NCBI GenBank assembly: GCA_945882995.1
Contig: CAMCXE010000007.1
Span: 1-41,064, forward strand
Source: Thalassocella blandensis
Lineage (GTDB): Bacteria; Pseudomonadota; Gammaproteobacteria; Pseudomonadales; Cellvibrionaceae
Direction: 5' to 3'
Length of the DNA stretch: 41,064 nucleotides
The translations under genes were made by a program, and so were the position numbers. The notes below the pieces were generated by a model. The model had not been told where the DNA came from. It did no database searches and saw only the letters and a program-made list of their open reading frames with translations. Shown here in pieces: positions 34,267-41,064 of this stretch (positions are counted from its first letter, which is position 1; every line of letters starts with the position of its first letter).

Positions 34267-34911
34267 TCAATCCGGTTCGCTTTCCGCGGTTTCTTGATGC
34301 GTATCAACCAGCCAAGCGGTGAGAATTTGCTCTAATTCCTCAATACCCTCTTTGTTCAGAGAGGAGAAGGTTTGGCTGGTAACTTGCTGGCCAAATTGAT
34401 GCTGGCTGAGATAGCGACGCACCTCGAGTAACGTAGTTTTAGCGGCACCGCGATTGAGCTTGTCGCTTTTAGTGAGGAGGATGTGTACCGGCATTTCGGT
34501 TTTTTTGATCCAGTCCAACATCAAGGTATCGAATTCTTGAAGCGGGTGACGGATGTCCATTAGCAGCACCAGGCCCTTGAGGCTTTTGCGCTCGTACAGA
34601 TATTCCGCTAGGTGCTCTTGCCATTTGAGTTTGGTGGCCAGTGGTACTTTGGCGTAGCCATACCCGGGCAAGTCCACTAAGCGCTGCAACGGGTTGCCGA
34701 GGCTGAAAAAATTGATTAACTGGGTACGCCCTGGCGTTTTACTGGTGCGCGCCAATTTGCCATTATGGGTTAGCGTGTTAATGGCACTGGATTTACCGGC
34801 ATTTGAGCGCCCAGCAAACGCCACTTCACTGCCCGTTTCCGCGGGGCACTGGGCTAACGAGGGTGCGCTGATTAAATATTCCGCGCGTTTAAAGTTCAGA
34901 GGTGAGGACAT
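34267..34911 (-). CDS. engB: Ribosome biogenesis GTPase EngB
   Basis: EngB (YihA/YsxC) is a TRAFAC-class GTPase needed for 50S subunit assembly. The 214-residue protein has the G1 loop [16 protein letters not shown], switch I threonine region [12 protein letters not shown]3 [12 protein letters not shown]4 LLTKSDKL and G5 SSLNKEG. The length is normal. The start ATG 34911 gives the canonical N-terminus, in which [17 protein letters not shown] precedes the GTPase domain. It is divergent from the cytochrome c4 gene, an arrangement shared with pseudomonads. Confidence 0.96.
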   Translation of the reverse strand: MSSPLNFKRAEYLISAPSLAQCPAETGSEVAFAGRSNAGKSSAINTLTHNGKLARTSKTPGRTQLINFFSLGNPLQRLVDLPGYGYAKVPLATKLKWQEHLAEYLYERKSLKGLVLLMDIRHPLQEFDTLMLDWIKKTEMPVHILLTKSDKLNRGAAKTTLLEVRRYLSQHQFGQQVTSQTFSSLNKEGIEELEQILTAWLVDTHQETAESEPD

Positions 34912-35114
34912 AGGTTTCCAAGAAAAGCGGTGAAATGTTGGGGTGAGTTATCACCGGCGTGCGTATATAATGCCAGTCCAATTTGCAGGCGGCTAACAAA
35001 ATCCCTTGATGGGGAACCGCGACACCATAACAGTTGTTAACTTTTCAGTTTTGACAGCTATGCTCATAGTGCCGCTTGTATGGGTTTTATTTTTAATTGA
35101 GTAACGGAAACTGC

Positions 35115-35759
35115 ATGAAGACTTTGATCCGCGCTTTGCTATTGTCCCTAGGCGTTGCCCAGGCCCCAGTGTTATTAGCCGCGGGCGATGCCAAGGCCGG
35201 CGAAACACTTGTCGTAACCTGTTTGGCCTGTCATGGCCCCGCCGGCAATTCCGCGGCACCAAACTTCCCCAAGCTGGCAGGTCAAGGCGAGAAGTACCTG
35301 CTGAAGCAAATTAAGGAAATTAAAGCCGGCGTGCGAGCCGTGCCGGAGATGACCGGCATTTTGGTCAGCTTCAGCGATGCCGACCTCGCGAATATGGCGG
35401 CCTATTTTGCCTCCCAGTCCATGCAATTAAGCGGCTCGAAGGAAATGACCGTACAGGTCAACTCCGGGGAAAAAGTCGACGCCCTCAAATTAGGCGCCAA
35501 GGTGTTCCGCGCAGGGAATGCCGCTTCTGGGGTGCCTGCTTGTACTGGCTGCCACTCACCCAAAGGCTTAGGCAATGCGCCAGCCGGCTACCCGCACCTT
35601 GGCGGGCAACATGCCGCTTACATCGAAAAACAACTTAAAGACTGGCGGGCCGGCAACCGCACCAACGACGGAGATTCCAAGCCTATGCGTCAAGCCGCGC
35701 AGTTTATGAGTGATGCCGAAATTACCGCTGTAGCCAACTTTATCGCTGGCTTAAACTAA
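35115..35759 (+). CDS. Diheme cytochrome c4
   Basis: This is a periplasmic electron-transfer protein with two class I cytochrome c domains. ATG 35115 is used in place of TTG 35097, giving 214 residues with a clean signal peptide (residues 1-23, LIRALLLSLGVAQAPVLLAA). Heme-binding motifs are CLACH at 36-40 and CTGCH at 143-147. Each domain has a downstream methionine region (RAVPEMTGIL and DSKPMRQAA), the expected sixth ligands. c4 cytochromes carry electrons to terminal oxidases in many gammaproteobacteria. dsbA follows after a 110-base gap, and the divergent engB lies upstream; in pseudomonads the same neighbours occur. Confidence 0.94.
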   Translation: MKTLIRALLLSLGVAQAPVLLAAGDAKAGETLVVTCLACHGPAGNSAAPNFPKLAGQGEKYLLKQIKEIKAGVRAVPEMTGILVSFSDADLANMAAYFASQSMQLSGSKEMTVQVNSGEKVDALKLGAKVFRAGNAASGVPACTGCHSPKGLGNAPAGYPHLGGQHAAYIEKQLKDWRAGNRTNDGDSKPMRQAAQFMSDAEITAVANFIAGLN

Positions 35760-35869
35760 GCCGATGCACCGCCCCTTCAATGGAGGGCGGGCATTTAGCG
35801 TTTCTGGAACTTGCGACGGCTCTCTGCCTCCAAGCTCCTCAGTTCTTCCACCCCACATGAGGATTCACA

Positions 35870-36544
35870 ATGCGCGTTATCGCTTTAGTTTTGGGTTTGT
35901 TGCTGCCATTTTTGGCCAATGCCGCAGAAAAACCCGCACCGGCCAGTCCCACCGCAGGCAGCTATGAAGAAGGCAAACAGTATGAAATTATCCCGGGCAC
36001 TACCAAACCGACTCCCGGCACCAAAATCGAAGTGACCGAGTTTTTCTGGTATGGCTGCGGCCACTGCTTCGCGTTTGAACCTATTTTGGAGCCTTGGGCG
36101 AAAAAACTGCCCGACACCGTAAAATTCACACGCTCGCCCGCCATGTGGCCACAACGCCGCCCCGGCTTGCCTGAAGACCTTATGTCGCTGCACGCCAAGC
36201 TGTATTACACGGCCTTGGCCACCACCAATCTGCCGAAACTTCACCCCATTTTCTTTGAAGCCCTACAAAAGCAAGGCAAACAAATGATCGACCCCAAAGA
36301 AATCGGGGAAGTGGTCACTGCAGCGGGTTTGGATGGCGCCAAGTTCATAGCCACAATGAACTCTTTTGCAGTGCAAAGCCAGGTAACCCAAGCGGATGCC
36401 CGCCAACGCATGGCGAAGATTAGCGGCACCCCCGAGCTGGTGGTGGGTGGCTACTATAAAGTTTCTGCGGGTAAGGCCGGTGGGCAAAAGGAGATGTTAG
36501 AGGTAGTGGATTTTCTGGTGAAAAAAATTCAGTCTGGCGGCTAA
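35870..36544 (+). CDS. dsbA: Thiol:disulfide interchange protein DsbA
   Basis: DsbA oxidises cysteine pairs of proteins entering the periplasm and is itself reoxidised by DsbB. The 224-residue product has a signal peptide (residues 1-19), then the thioredoxin-like strand EVTEFFWYG, with the active site Cys63-Gly-His-Cys66. The cis-proline loop is SGTPELVVGGYY near residue 180. Most well-studied DsbAs have CPHC at the active site; here the first middle residue is Gly, giving the CGHC of protein disulfide isomerases. The rest is full length. It follows cytochrome c4 and ends before a strong palindromic terminator. Confidence 0.94.
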   Translation: MRVIALVLGLLLPFLANAAEKPAPASPTAGSYEEGKQYEIIPGTTKPTPGTKIEVTEFFWYGCGHCFAFEPILEPWAKKLPDTVKFTRSPAMWPQRRPGLPEDLMSLHAKLYYTALATTNLPKLHPIFFEALQKQGKQMIDPKEIGEVVTAAGLDGAKFIATMNSFAVQSQVTQADARQRMAKISGTPELVVGGYYKVSAGKAGGQKEMLEVVDFLVKKIQSGG

Positions 36545-36555
36545 TCGCCCTCTGC

Positions 36556-36595
36556 GCATAAAAAAAGGCTTGGAATTCCAAGCCTTTTTTTATGC
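36556..36595. terminator. Perfect 40-bp palindrome, bidirectional terminator
   Basis: The stretch is a perfect dyad centred on GGAATTCC: GCAT then seven A, GGCTTGGAATTCCAAGCC, seven T, ATGC. As RNA it forms a 9-bp GC-containing stem (GGCTTGGAA/TTCCAAGCC) followed by U7, with A7 on the other side so that it works on both strands. It lies 12 bases after the dsbA stop. Confidence 0.9.
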
Positions 36596-36757
36596 CTGCC
36601 GCCCAGAGCGGTAACCCTAAAACCCCGCAGTTGGATCACCAAAGTTCACGCCCCTCGATGGTACCCTCTAGGCAGGGGCTCCTTATCCCGAATTTCAGCT
36701 AAGCTTTGCACTTTTTATGCTTTTGATTTCATAAATGGTGCTGATAGGCTAGGCCCC

Positions 36758-36775
36758 CTGTTGAATTTTCAACAG
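36758..36775. promoter_or_regulatory. 18-bp palindrome upstream of the TSUP gene
   Basis: CTGTTGAA-TT-TTCAACAG is a perfect inverted repeat ending 19 bases before the ATG at 36795. Its size and position suit a dimeric repressor or activator. No regulator gene is adjacent, and the binding protein is not identifiable from sequence. Confidence 0.45.
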
Positions 36776-36794
36776 TTGATGTGACGAGGCCTCC

Positions 36795-37577
36795 ATGGAC
36801 ATTCAATACCCTTTCGCCATAGCTGGCCTGCTTGTCGGCTTTATCGTCGGTCTCACTGGTGTGGGCGGCGGCTCCTTAATGACACCAATCCTATTGCACT
36901 TTGGGGTAGCGCCAGCCAGCGCCGTGGGCACGGATTTATTGTATGCGGCCATCACCAAAGCTGGCGGCATCCATGTCCACCACAAAAAAAATAACATCGA
37001 TTGGCCTATTACTGGCCTGCTGGCCTTGGGTAGCCTGCCAGCCGCATTACTCACGCTTTGGCTACTGTCGGCGTCTGGGCTGGATAAAAACACGCTGAAC
37101 AAAATTATTAAAATCACCCTGGGCTACGCTCTGCTGTTCACGGCCCTCGCCATTTTGTTCAAGACCCAACTGGTGGCCTACAGTCATAAAAAAGATTTTT
37201 GGATCACCCGCCTACAGCCGTCGCAACAGCAAGTTGCCACCGTGATTACGGGTTTTATTCTCGGCGCGGTGGTAACCATTACCTCCATTGGCGCCGGCGC
37301 ACTGGGCACCGTCGCCTTATTTGTGCTCTACCCGCTGCTGCCCACCGTGCGCCTTGTGGGTACTGAAATTGCCCACGCAGTGCCGCTCACCTTGGTTGCG
37401 GGCTTGGGTCACGCCAGTGTGGGCAATGTGGACTGGTCGTTGCTGGTCAGCTTGCTGCTGGGGTCTTTACCGGGCATCTACCTCGGCAGTCATCTTGCCA
37501 ATCGTGTAGCCGACAAATGGTTGCGCCCCGCGCTGGCGGTCATGCTGTTTTATGTGGGCAGCAAACTGGTTTTGTAG
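36795..37577 (+). CDS. TSUP family membrane permease (TauE/SafE type)
   Basis: This is a 260-residue protein with about eight hydrophobic helices arranged as two repeats, each beginning with the family pattern: FIVGLTGVGGGSLMTPILL (residues 16-34) and FILGAVVTITSIGAGALGTV (near 155-174). TSUP permeases move sulfur- or carbon-containing anions such as sulfite, sulfoacetate or oxalate. The substrate cannot be read from the sequence. It stands alone downstream of the dsbA terminator with an 18-bp palindrome before the start, and the VIT-type gene begins 47 bases after its stop, on the same strand. Confidence 0.9.
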   Translation: MDIQYPFAIAGLLVGFIVGLTGVGGGSLMTPILLHFGVAPASAVGTDLLYAAITKAGGIHVHHKKNNIDWPITGLLALGSLPAALLTLWLLSASGLDKNTLNKIIKITLGYALLFTALAILFKTQLVAYSHKKDFWITRLQPSQQQVATVITGFILGAVVTITSIGAGALGTVALFVLYPLLPTVRLVGTEIAHAVPLTLVAGLGHASVGNVDWSLLVSLLLGSLPGIYLGSHLANRVADKWLRPALAVMLFYVGSKLVL

Positions 37578-37624
37578 TGAGGCGTATCAGGGCTAGAATG
37601 GGCGCCGCTTGAGGAGGCCCAGCT

Positions 37625-38317
37625 ATGCCCTATTTCCACACCGAGAACCATCGCAGTCAACACGCCAGCTGGTTGCGCGCCACCGTGCTGGGTGCCAACG
37701 ACGGCATTATTTCCCTCGCCTGCTTAATCATCGGCATGGCCAGCGGCGGTGCGGCCACGCACAATATTGGATTAGCCGCTATTGCCGGCCTGCTGGCGGG
37801 CGCGCTGTCCATGGCCGCCGGGGAATATGTGTCGGTGCGCTCCCAAGCCGACACCGAAGCTGCCGACATCGCCAAGGAAACCCAAGAATTGTTGGAGGAG
37901 CCGGAGCGCGAGCTGCTGGAACTCAAAGGCATTTACAAGGCGCGCGGCCTTAGCAGCGAGCTAGCGCTAGAAGTTGCCACCGCACTCACCGCTCACAATG
38001 CGCTAGAGGCCCACCTACGCGACGAGTTGGGAATTGTTGAGGCGCAGATGGCGAATCCCCTCCAGGCGGCGCTGGCCTCAGCTGCCAGTTTTACCTTGGG
38101 CGCATCGGTGCCAGGGCTATGTATTCTGCTCGCCCCGCCACACTTATTAGTCACCATCACACCCCTCGCAAGCCTGCTTTGCCTGTATGCCTTAGGCGCT
38201 GGTGCGGCCAAAATAGGCGGTGCGCCTTGGTTTGTGGCGGCCAATCGGGTACTGATCTGGGGCGCAGGGGCCATGGCCATCACTGCGGGAGCTGGGTATT
38301 TGTTTGGCGCGGCCTGA
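37625..38317 (+). CDS. VIT1/CCC1-type iron or manganese transporter
   Basis: The 230-residue protein belongs to the VIT/CCC1 family. It has the N-terminal WLRATVLGANDGIISLACLI, helix 2 (AAIAGLLAGALSMAAGEYVS) leading into VRSQADTEAADIAKET, an Asp/Glu-rich soluble loop (residues 80-140) that in plant VIT1 binds metal, and three more helices at the C-terminus. These proteins export or store Fe2+ or Mn2+ as H+ antiporters. The loop here keeps Glu residues in the ETQELLEEPERELLELKG segment. GAGG at 37611-37614 and CAGCT precede the ATG. The direction and metal are inferred from family only. Confidence 0.9.
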   Translation: MPYFHTENHRSQHASWLRATVLGANDGIISLACLIIGMASGGAATHNIGLAAIAGLLAGALSMAAGEYVSVRSQADTEAADIAKETQELLEEPERELLELKGIYKARGLSSELALEVATALTAHNALEAHLRDELGIVEAQMANPLQAALASAASFTLGASVPGLCILLAPPHLLVTITPLASLLCLYALGAGAAKIGGAPWFVAANRVLIWGAGAMAITAGAGYLFGAA

Positions 38318-38396
38318 GCGCGCAGTTCCGCATTTTTTATACCCGCCGCACACCGTTGAGCACCAAAAAGCGGTGCAATCCATTGTTGAATTAATT

Positions 38397-38768
38397 ATGA
38401 AAGCACTATTTCGTATTATCCAAGTGGTTTGTGTAACAGCGTTTGCCGGCTGCAGCGGTGAAACGGTGACCAACTCCTTTAGCAACTATTCAGAAATGCA
38501 ATCTTCGGGAATTTTCGAGAAAGGTTGGTTGCCGAGATACTTGCCTAAATCAGCAAAAAGCATCAAAGAAAGCCACGATTTAGACTCAAATACCGTCAAT
38601 GCAACATTTACTTTCGATCCTACAGACATTGCCTCTGTAAAAGAAAATTGTAACCTTCTCGAAGACACAGAAACGGTTTATGTTTTTTCCTGTGAAATTA
38701 GCGGAAATAGAGCCAAGATAAGCTTGTTTAAAAATGGTAAGGCTGAATATAAAAGTGCGGCAAAGTAA
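38397..38768 (+). CDS. Small hypothetical lipoprotein
   Basis: From ATG 38397 this is a 123-residue protein; longer frames from 38304 begin with non-coding sequence. The first 19 residues form a lipoprotein signal peptide (MKALFRIIQVVCVTAFAGC) with lipobox FAGC, so the mature protein would begin at the lipidated Cys19. The mature part has no recognisable domain; the block WLPRYLPKSAKSIKESHDLD, two cysteines (NCNLLE and FSCEIS) and short strands suggest a small beta-rich fold. It is AT-richer than its neighbours. The function is unknown. Confidence 0.7.
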   Translation: MKALFRIIQVVCVTAFAGCSGETVTNSFSNYSEMQSSGIFEKGWLPRYLPKSAKSIKESHDLDSNTVNATFTFDPTDIASVKENCNLLEDTETVYVFSCEISGNRAKISLFKNGKAEYKSAAK

Positions 38769-39025
38769 AAACCTTATACAGTCACCTAAAAACCCTGCAT
38801 AGAGTGCCGGGCAGTTTTTAAGCCGCAGTTAAAAAAGACGGGCAACCTGGTTGGTAGTTCATCACTTTTAACTTTCACTAAACACACAACGGGCTGCATA
38901 GCCTTGAGCGCGATTCAACCGAGGCTAGTAGTTTTATTCCCGGAACAACACCTTCTTACTCACTTGAACGAGAAATACGGTGGAAAAATCAATCATAACA
39001 CTCCGCTGCCAACAGGACACTCCCC
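38769..39025. other. Intergenic region before the ABC exporter
   Basis: The 257 bases hold a candidate ribosome-binding AGGA just before TTG 39026. A 62-residue open frame at 38904 begins with TTG and overlaps the ABC gene; it has no family features. No promoter or RNA structure was recognised. Confidence 0.4.
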
Positions 39026-40810
39026 TTGCGCCACATACACTCCAGCCACGACGCCACCAGCCACGCTAATTGGCGAATTATTTTCAGCTTGATCCCCTAC
39101 TTATTGGAATTTCGCAGCCGCGTAGTGCTGGCCATACTGTTGTTGATCGGCGCAAAACTGGCCAATGTGGGTGTGCCCTTGGCGCTCAAGCATGTGGTGG
39201 ACGGACTTACGCTTAAAAATTCCGACTTAATCATTGTACCCATGGCATTTCTATTGGGTTATGGGCTACTGCGTTTTGCTTCCGTGTTTTTAGGCGAGCT
39301 GCGCGATGCCGTGTTTGCACGGGTGGCCGAACGTGCCATGCGTCGCGTAACACTCACCGTATTTAAGCATCTACATAATTTGGATTTAGGCTTTCACCTC
39401 GCGCGAAAAACTGGCGGGCTGTCGCGGGACATTGACCGCGGCACCAATGGCATCAGTTTTTTACTGCGCTTTATGCTGTTCAATATCATTCCCACCTTGC
39501 TAGAAATTGCCCTGGTGGCCGGTATTTTATGGACACAATTTAAAAGTCGTTATGTGCTCACCGTGGTTATAGCCGTGGGAATTTACATACTATTTTCAGT
39601 GTTGATTACCGAATGGCGCAATCGGTTTATTCGCGAAGCCAATGAACAAGACAGCCGCACCAATACGCGGGCCATTGACAGCCTACTCAATTACGAAACG
39701 GTAAAATATTTTAATAATGAACGCTACGAAATTAACGAATACGATCGCCATTTGGCGGACTGGGAAAAATCCCGCCTTAAAAATAGGTTGTCACTGTTCG
39801 CACTGAATTCCGGCCAAGCCTTGATTATCGCCGCGGCTATCACCGTGATGATGGTAATGGCCGCACAGGAAGTTGCCGCCGCTCAAATGACCATTGGCGA
39901 GCTGGTGATGATCAACGCCTATATGATTCAACTATTTATTCCGCTGAATTTTTTAGGTTTTGTCTACCGCGAAATACGTCAGTCACTCGTTAGTATTGAG
40001 CGTATGTTCGACCTGCTTAACGAAAAATCCGCACTCAGTGATTCGCCCGACGCCAAACCTTTACAGCTTACGGCTGGCGCTATTGAATTCAACGCGGTGG
40101 ATTTTGGTTACAACGCCGACCGGCGTATTTTGCACAAAGTGAGCTTTACGATTCCCGCAGGAAAAAAAGTGGCCATTGTGGGCGCCAGCGGCTCGGGCAA
40201 ATCCACACTCGCGCGCCTGTTGTTTCGCTTTTACGATGTTACTGGGGGCAATATCGCCATCGATGGGCAGGATATCCGCCAGATCACAGCAGATTCCCTG
40301 CGACAAAAAATTGGTGTGGTACCTCAGGATACCGTGCTATTTAATGACACCATTTTTTACAATATTGCCTATGCCAAACCCAGCGCCAGCCCAGACGAAG
40401 TTTACCGCGCCGCTCAAATGGCGCATTTAGACGAATTTATTGCGCGTTTGCCAGAAGGCTACAACACACTGGTGGGCGAGCGTGGTTTAAAAGTCTCAGG
40501 GGGTGAAAAGCAACGCATCGCCATTGCCCGCGTATTACTCAAAAACCCACCCATTTTAATTTTCGATGAAGCTACGTCGGCGTTGGATTCCAGCTCCGAA
40601 AAATCGATATTAGCCGCTTTAAATAGCTTGGCGGAGCAACATACTACTTTAGTTATTGCCCATCGCTTATCAACCATTATGGATGCGGACACTATTGTGG
40701 TTATCCATAATGGCTTGGTGGTGGAGCAGGGCACGCACCAAAACCTCCTAGCAGCCAAAGGCGCTTACGCGCAGATGTGGCAAAATCAACAGGAAGAAAA
40801 ACCAATTTAA
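39026..40810 (+). CDS. ABC exporter, Atm1/HMT1 heavy-metal type
   Basis: This is a 594-residue half transporter with an N-terminal membrane domain of six helices (about 20-330) fused to an ATPase. In the ATPase are Walker A GASGSGKST (386-394), the Q-loop IGVVPQDTVLFNDTI, the signature VSGGEKQRIAIARVLL (from 490) and Walker B ILIFDEATSALD with Asp514 and Glu515. The H-loop is IAHRLSTI. The membrane domain has the Atm1/HMT1 markers AKLANVGVPLALKHVVDGL and RAIDSLLNYETVKYFNNERY. Family members export glutathione conjugates, metal-thiol complexes or a precursor for iron-sulfur clusters. Start TTG 39026 has AGGA nine bases upstream, and no closer ATG preserves the first helix. Confidence 0.9.
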   Translation: MRHIHSSHDATSHANWRIIFSLIPYLLEFRSRVVLAILLLIGAKLANVGVPLALKHVVDGLTLKNSDLIIVPMAFLLGYGLLRFASVFLGELRDAVFARVAERAMRRVTLTVFKHLHNLDLGFHLARKTGGLSRDIDRGTNGISFLLRFMLFNIIPTLLEIALVAGILWTQFKSRYVLTVVIAVGIYILFSVLITEWRNRFIREANEQDSRTNTRAIDSLLNYETVKYFNNERYEINEYDRHLADWEKSRLKNRLSLFALNSGQALIIAAAITVMMVMAAQEVAAAQMTIGELVMINAYMIQLFIPLNFLGFVYREIRQSLVSIERMFDLLNEKSALSDSPDAKPLQLTAGAIEFNAVDFGYNADRRILHKVSFTIPAGKKVAIVGASGSGKSTLARLLFRFYDVTGGNIAIDGQDIRQITADSLRQKIGVVPQDTVLFNDTIFYNIAYAKPSASPDEVYRAAQMAHLDEFIARLPEGYNTLVGERGLKVSGGEKQRIAIARVLLKNPPILIFDEATSALDSSSEKSILAALNSLAEQHTTLVIAHRLSTIMDADTIVVIHNGLVVEQGTHQNLLAAKGAYAQMWQNQQEEKPI

Positions 40811-41064
40811 TACGACGCCCTGCTACCAAACGAAAGCACAGCCATAAGGCTAGGCGCGCCCGCAATGTCATTAACCTGAATCCGTAACTTTGGGAGCAAT
40901 CTGGTAGGCTTTATGAATTTAGCCAATACCCGCATTAAGAGGGGGTATTGGTGCTGAATTTTTCTGATTTTATCTTTTGGCTAGTCAAAATTCCGATTTG
41001 CCCCGTGCCTTAGTCAATTTTCTCTCTGCCCAATCATGCGTCGGGCCAAAGCATACCTAGCCTC
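40811..41064. other. Non-coding right edge with one stem-loop
   Basis: No gene is visible. CCAATACC (40923-40930) pairs with GGTATTGG (40944-40951), with a 13-base loop. T5 follows after a few bases, so a weak terminator for the ABC gene is possible, though it is 112 bases past the stop. Confidence 0.4.

Noticed and set aside
38904-39092. A small 62-residue gene before the ABC exporter
   Set aside because: It starts with TTG, overlaps the exporter, and shows no family or compositional support.
40862-40874. A third repeat copy starting with GCAATGTCATTAA
   Set aside because: The match to the edge of copy 2 is only 13 bases and the flanking sequence does not continue the resemblance.

Overview
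The window looks like chromosome from a gammaproteobacterium close to the Pseudomonas/Cellvibrionaceae lineage. Three things point there. A complete Pil-Chp type IV pilus chemosensory operon (pilG to chpC) is present. Its flanking order gshB, tonB-like, yqgE, yqgF and the orders prmB-aroC-MFS and engB-cytochrome c4-dsbA match what I know of pseudomonads. The coding sequence is moderately GC-rich. A Cellvibrionaceae assignment is inferred from synteny and protein style, not tested.

Layout. 1-712: non-coding repeat region packed with hairpins. 736-5853 (minus): a secreted Cys-rich TPR-like protein, an MFS transporter, aroC, an inverted second copy of the repeat, an unrecognised GTG-start gene and prmB. 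5922-9322 (minus): a transglutaminase and a fused circularly permuted ATP-grasp/alpha-E protein in a translationally coupled pair. 9424-10838 (minus): queC and queE of 7-deazaguanine (queuosine) synthesis. 10949-11932 (minus): a CorA-type metal channel, divergent from a Nit-family amidase at 12101-12925 (plus). 12940-13533 (minus): a lipocalin. 13735-14186 (minus): a frameshifted DUF5063-like gene.

14334-26524 (minus) is the chemosensory operon in transcriptional order pilG, pilH, pilI, pilJ, pilK, chpA, chpB, chpC. In this pathway the PilJ receptor, coupled by PilI and ChpC, drives the ChpA kinase. ChpA phosphorylates the PilG and PilH receivers, and PilK and ChpB methylate and demethylate the receptor. 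26890-29800 (plus): gshB, a TonB-like protein, yqgE (algH) and yqgF. 29875-34134 (minus): a 1419-residue propeller hybrid sensor kinase, occupying the place where pyrimidine genes often follow yqgF in pseudomonads. 34267-36544: engB (minus), then cytochrome c4 and dsbA (plus), ended by a perfect palindromic terminator. 36795-40810 (plus): a TSUP permease, a VIT/CCC1-type transporter, a small lipoprotein and an Atm1/HMT1-type ABC exporter.

The most unusual features are the nested array of hairpins with GGA loops at the left edge, the frameshifted DUF5063-like gene, a leader shared by prmB and queE, and the sensor kinase with a GAF-like tail after its receiver. No CRISPR array, tRNA, rRNA or intact insertion sequence was seen.
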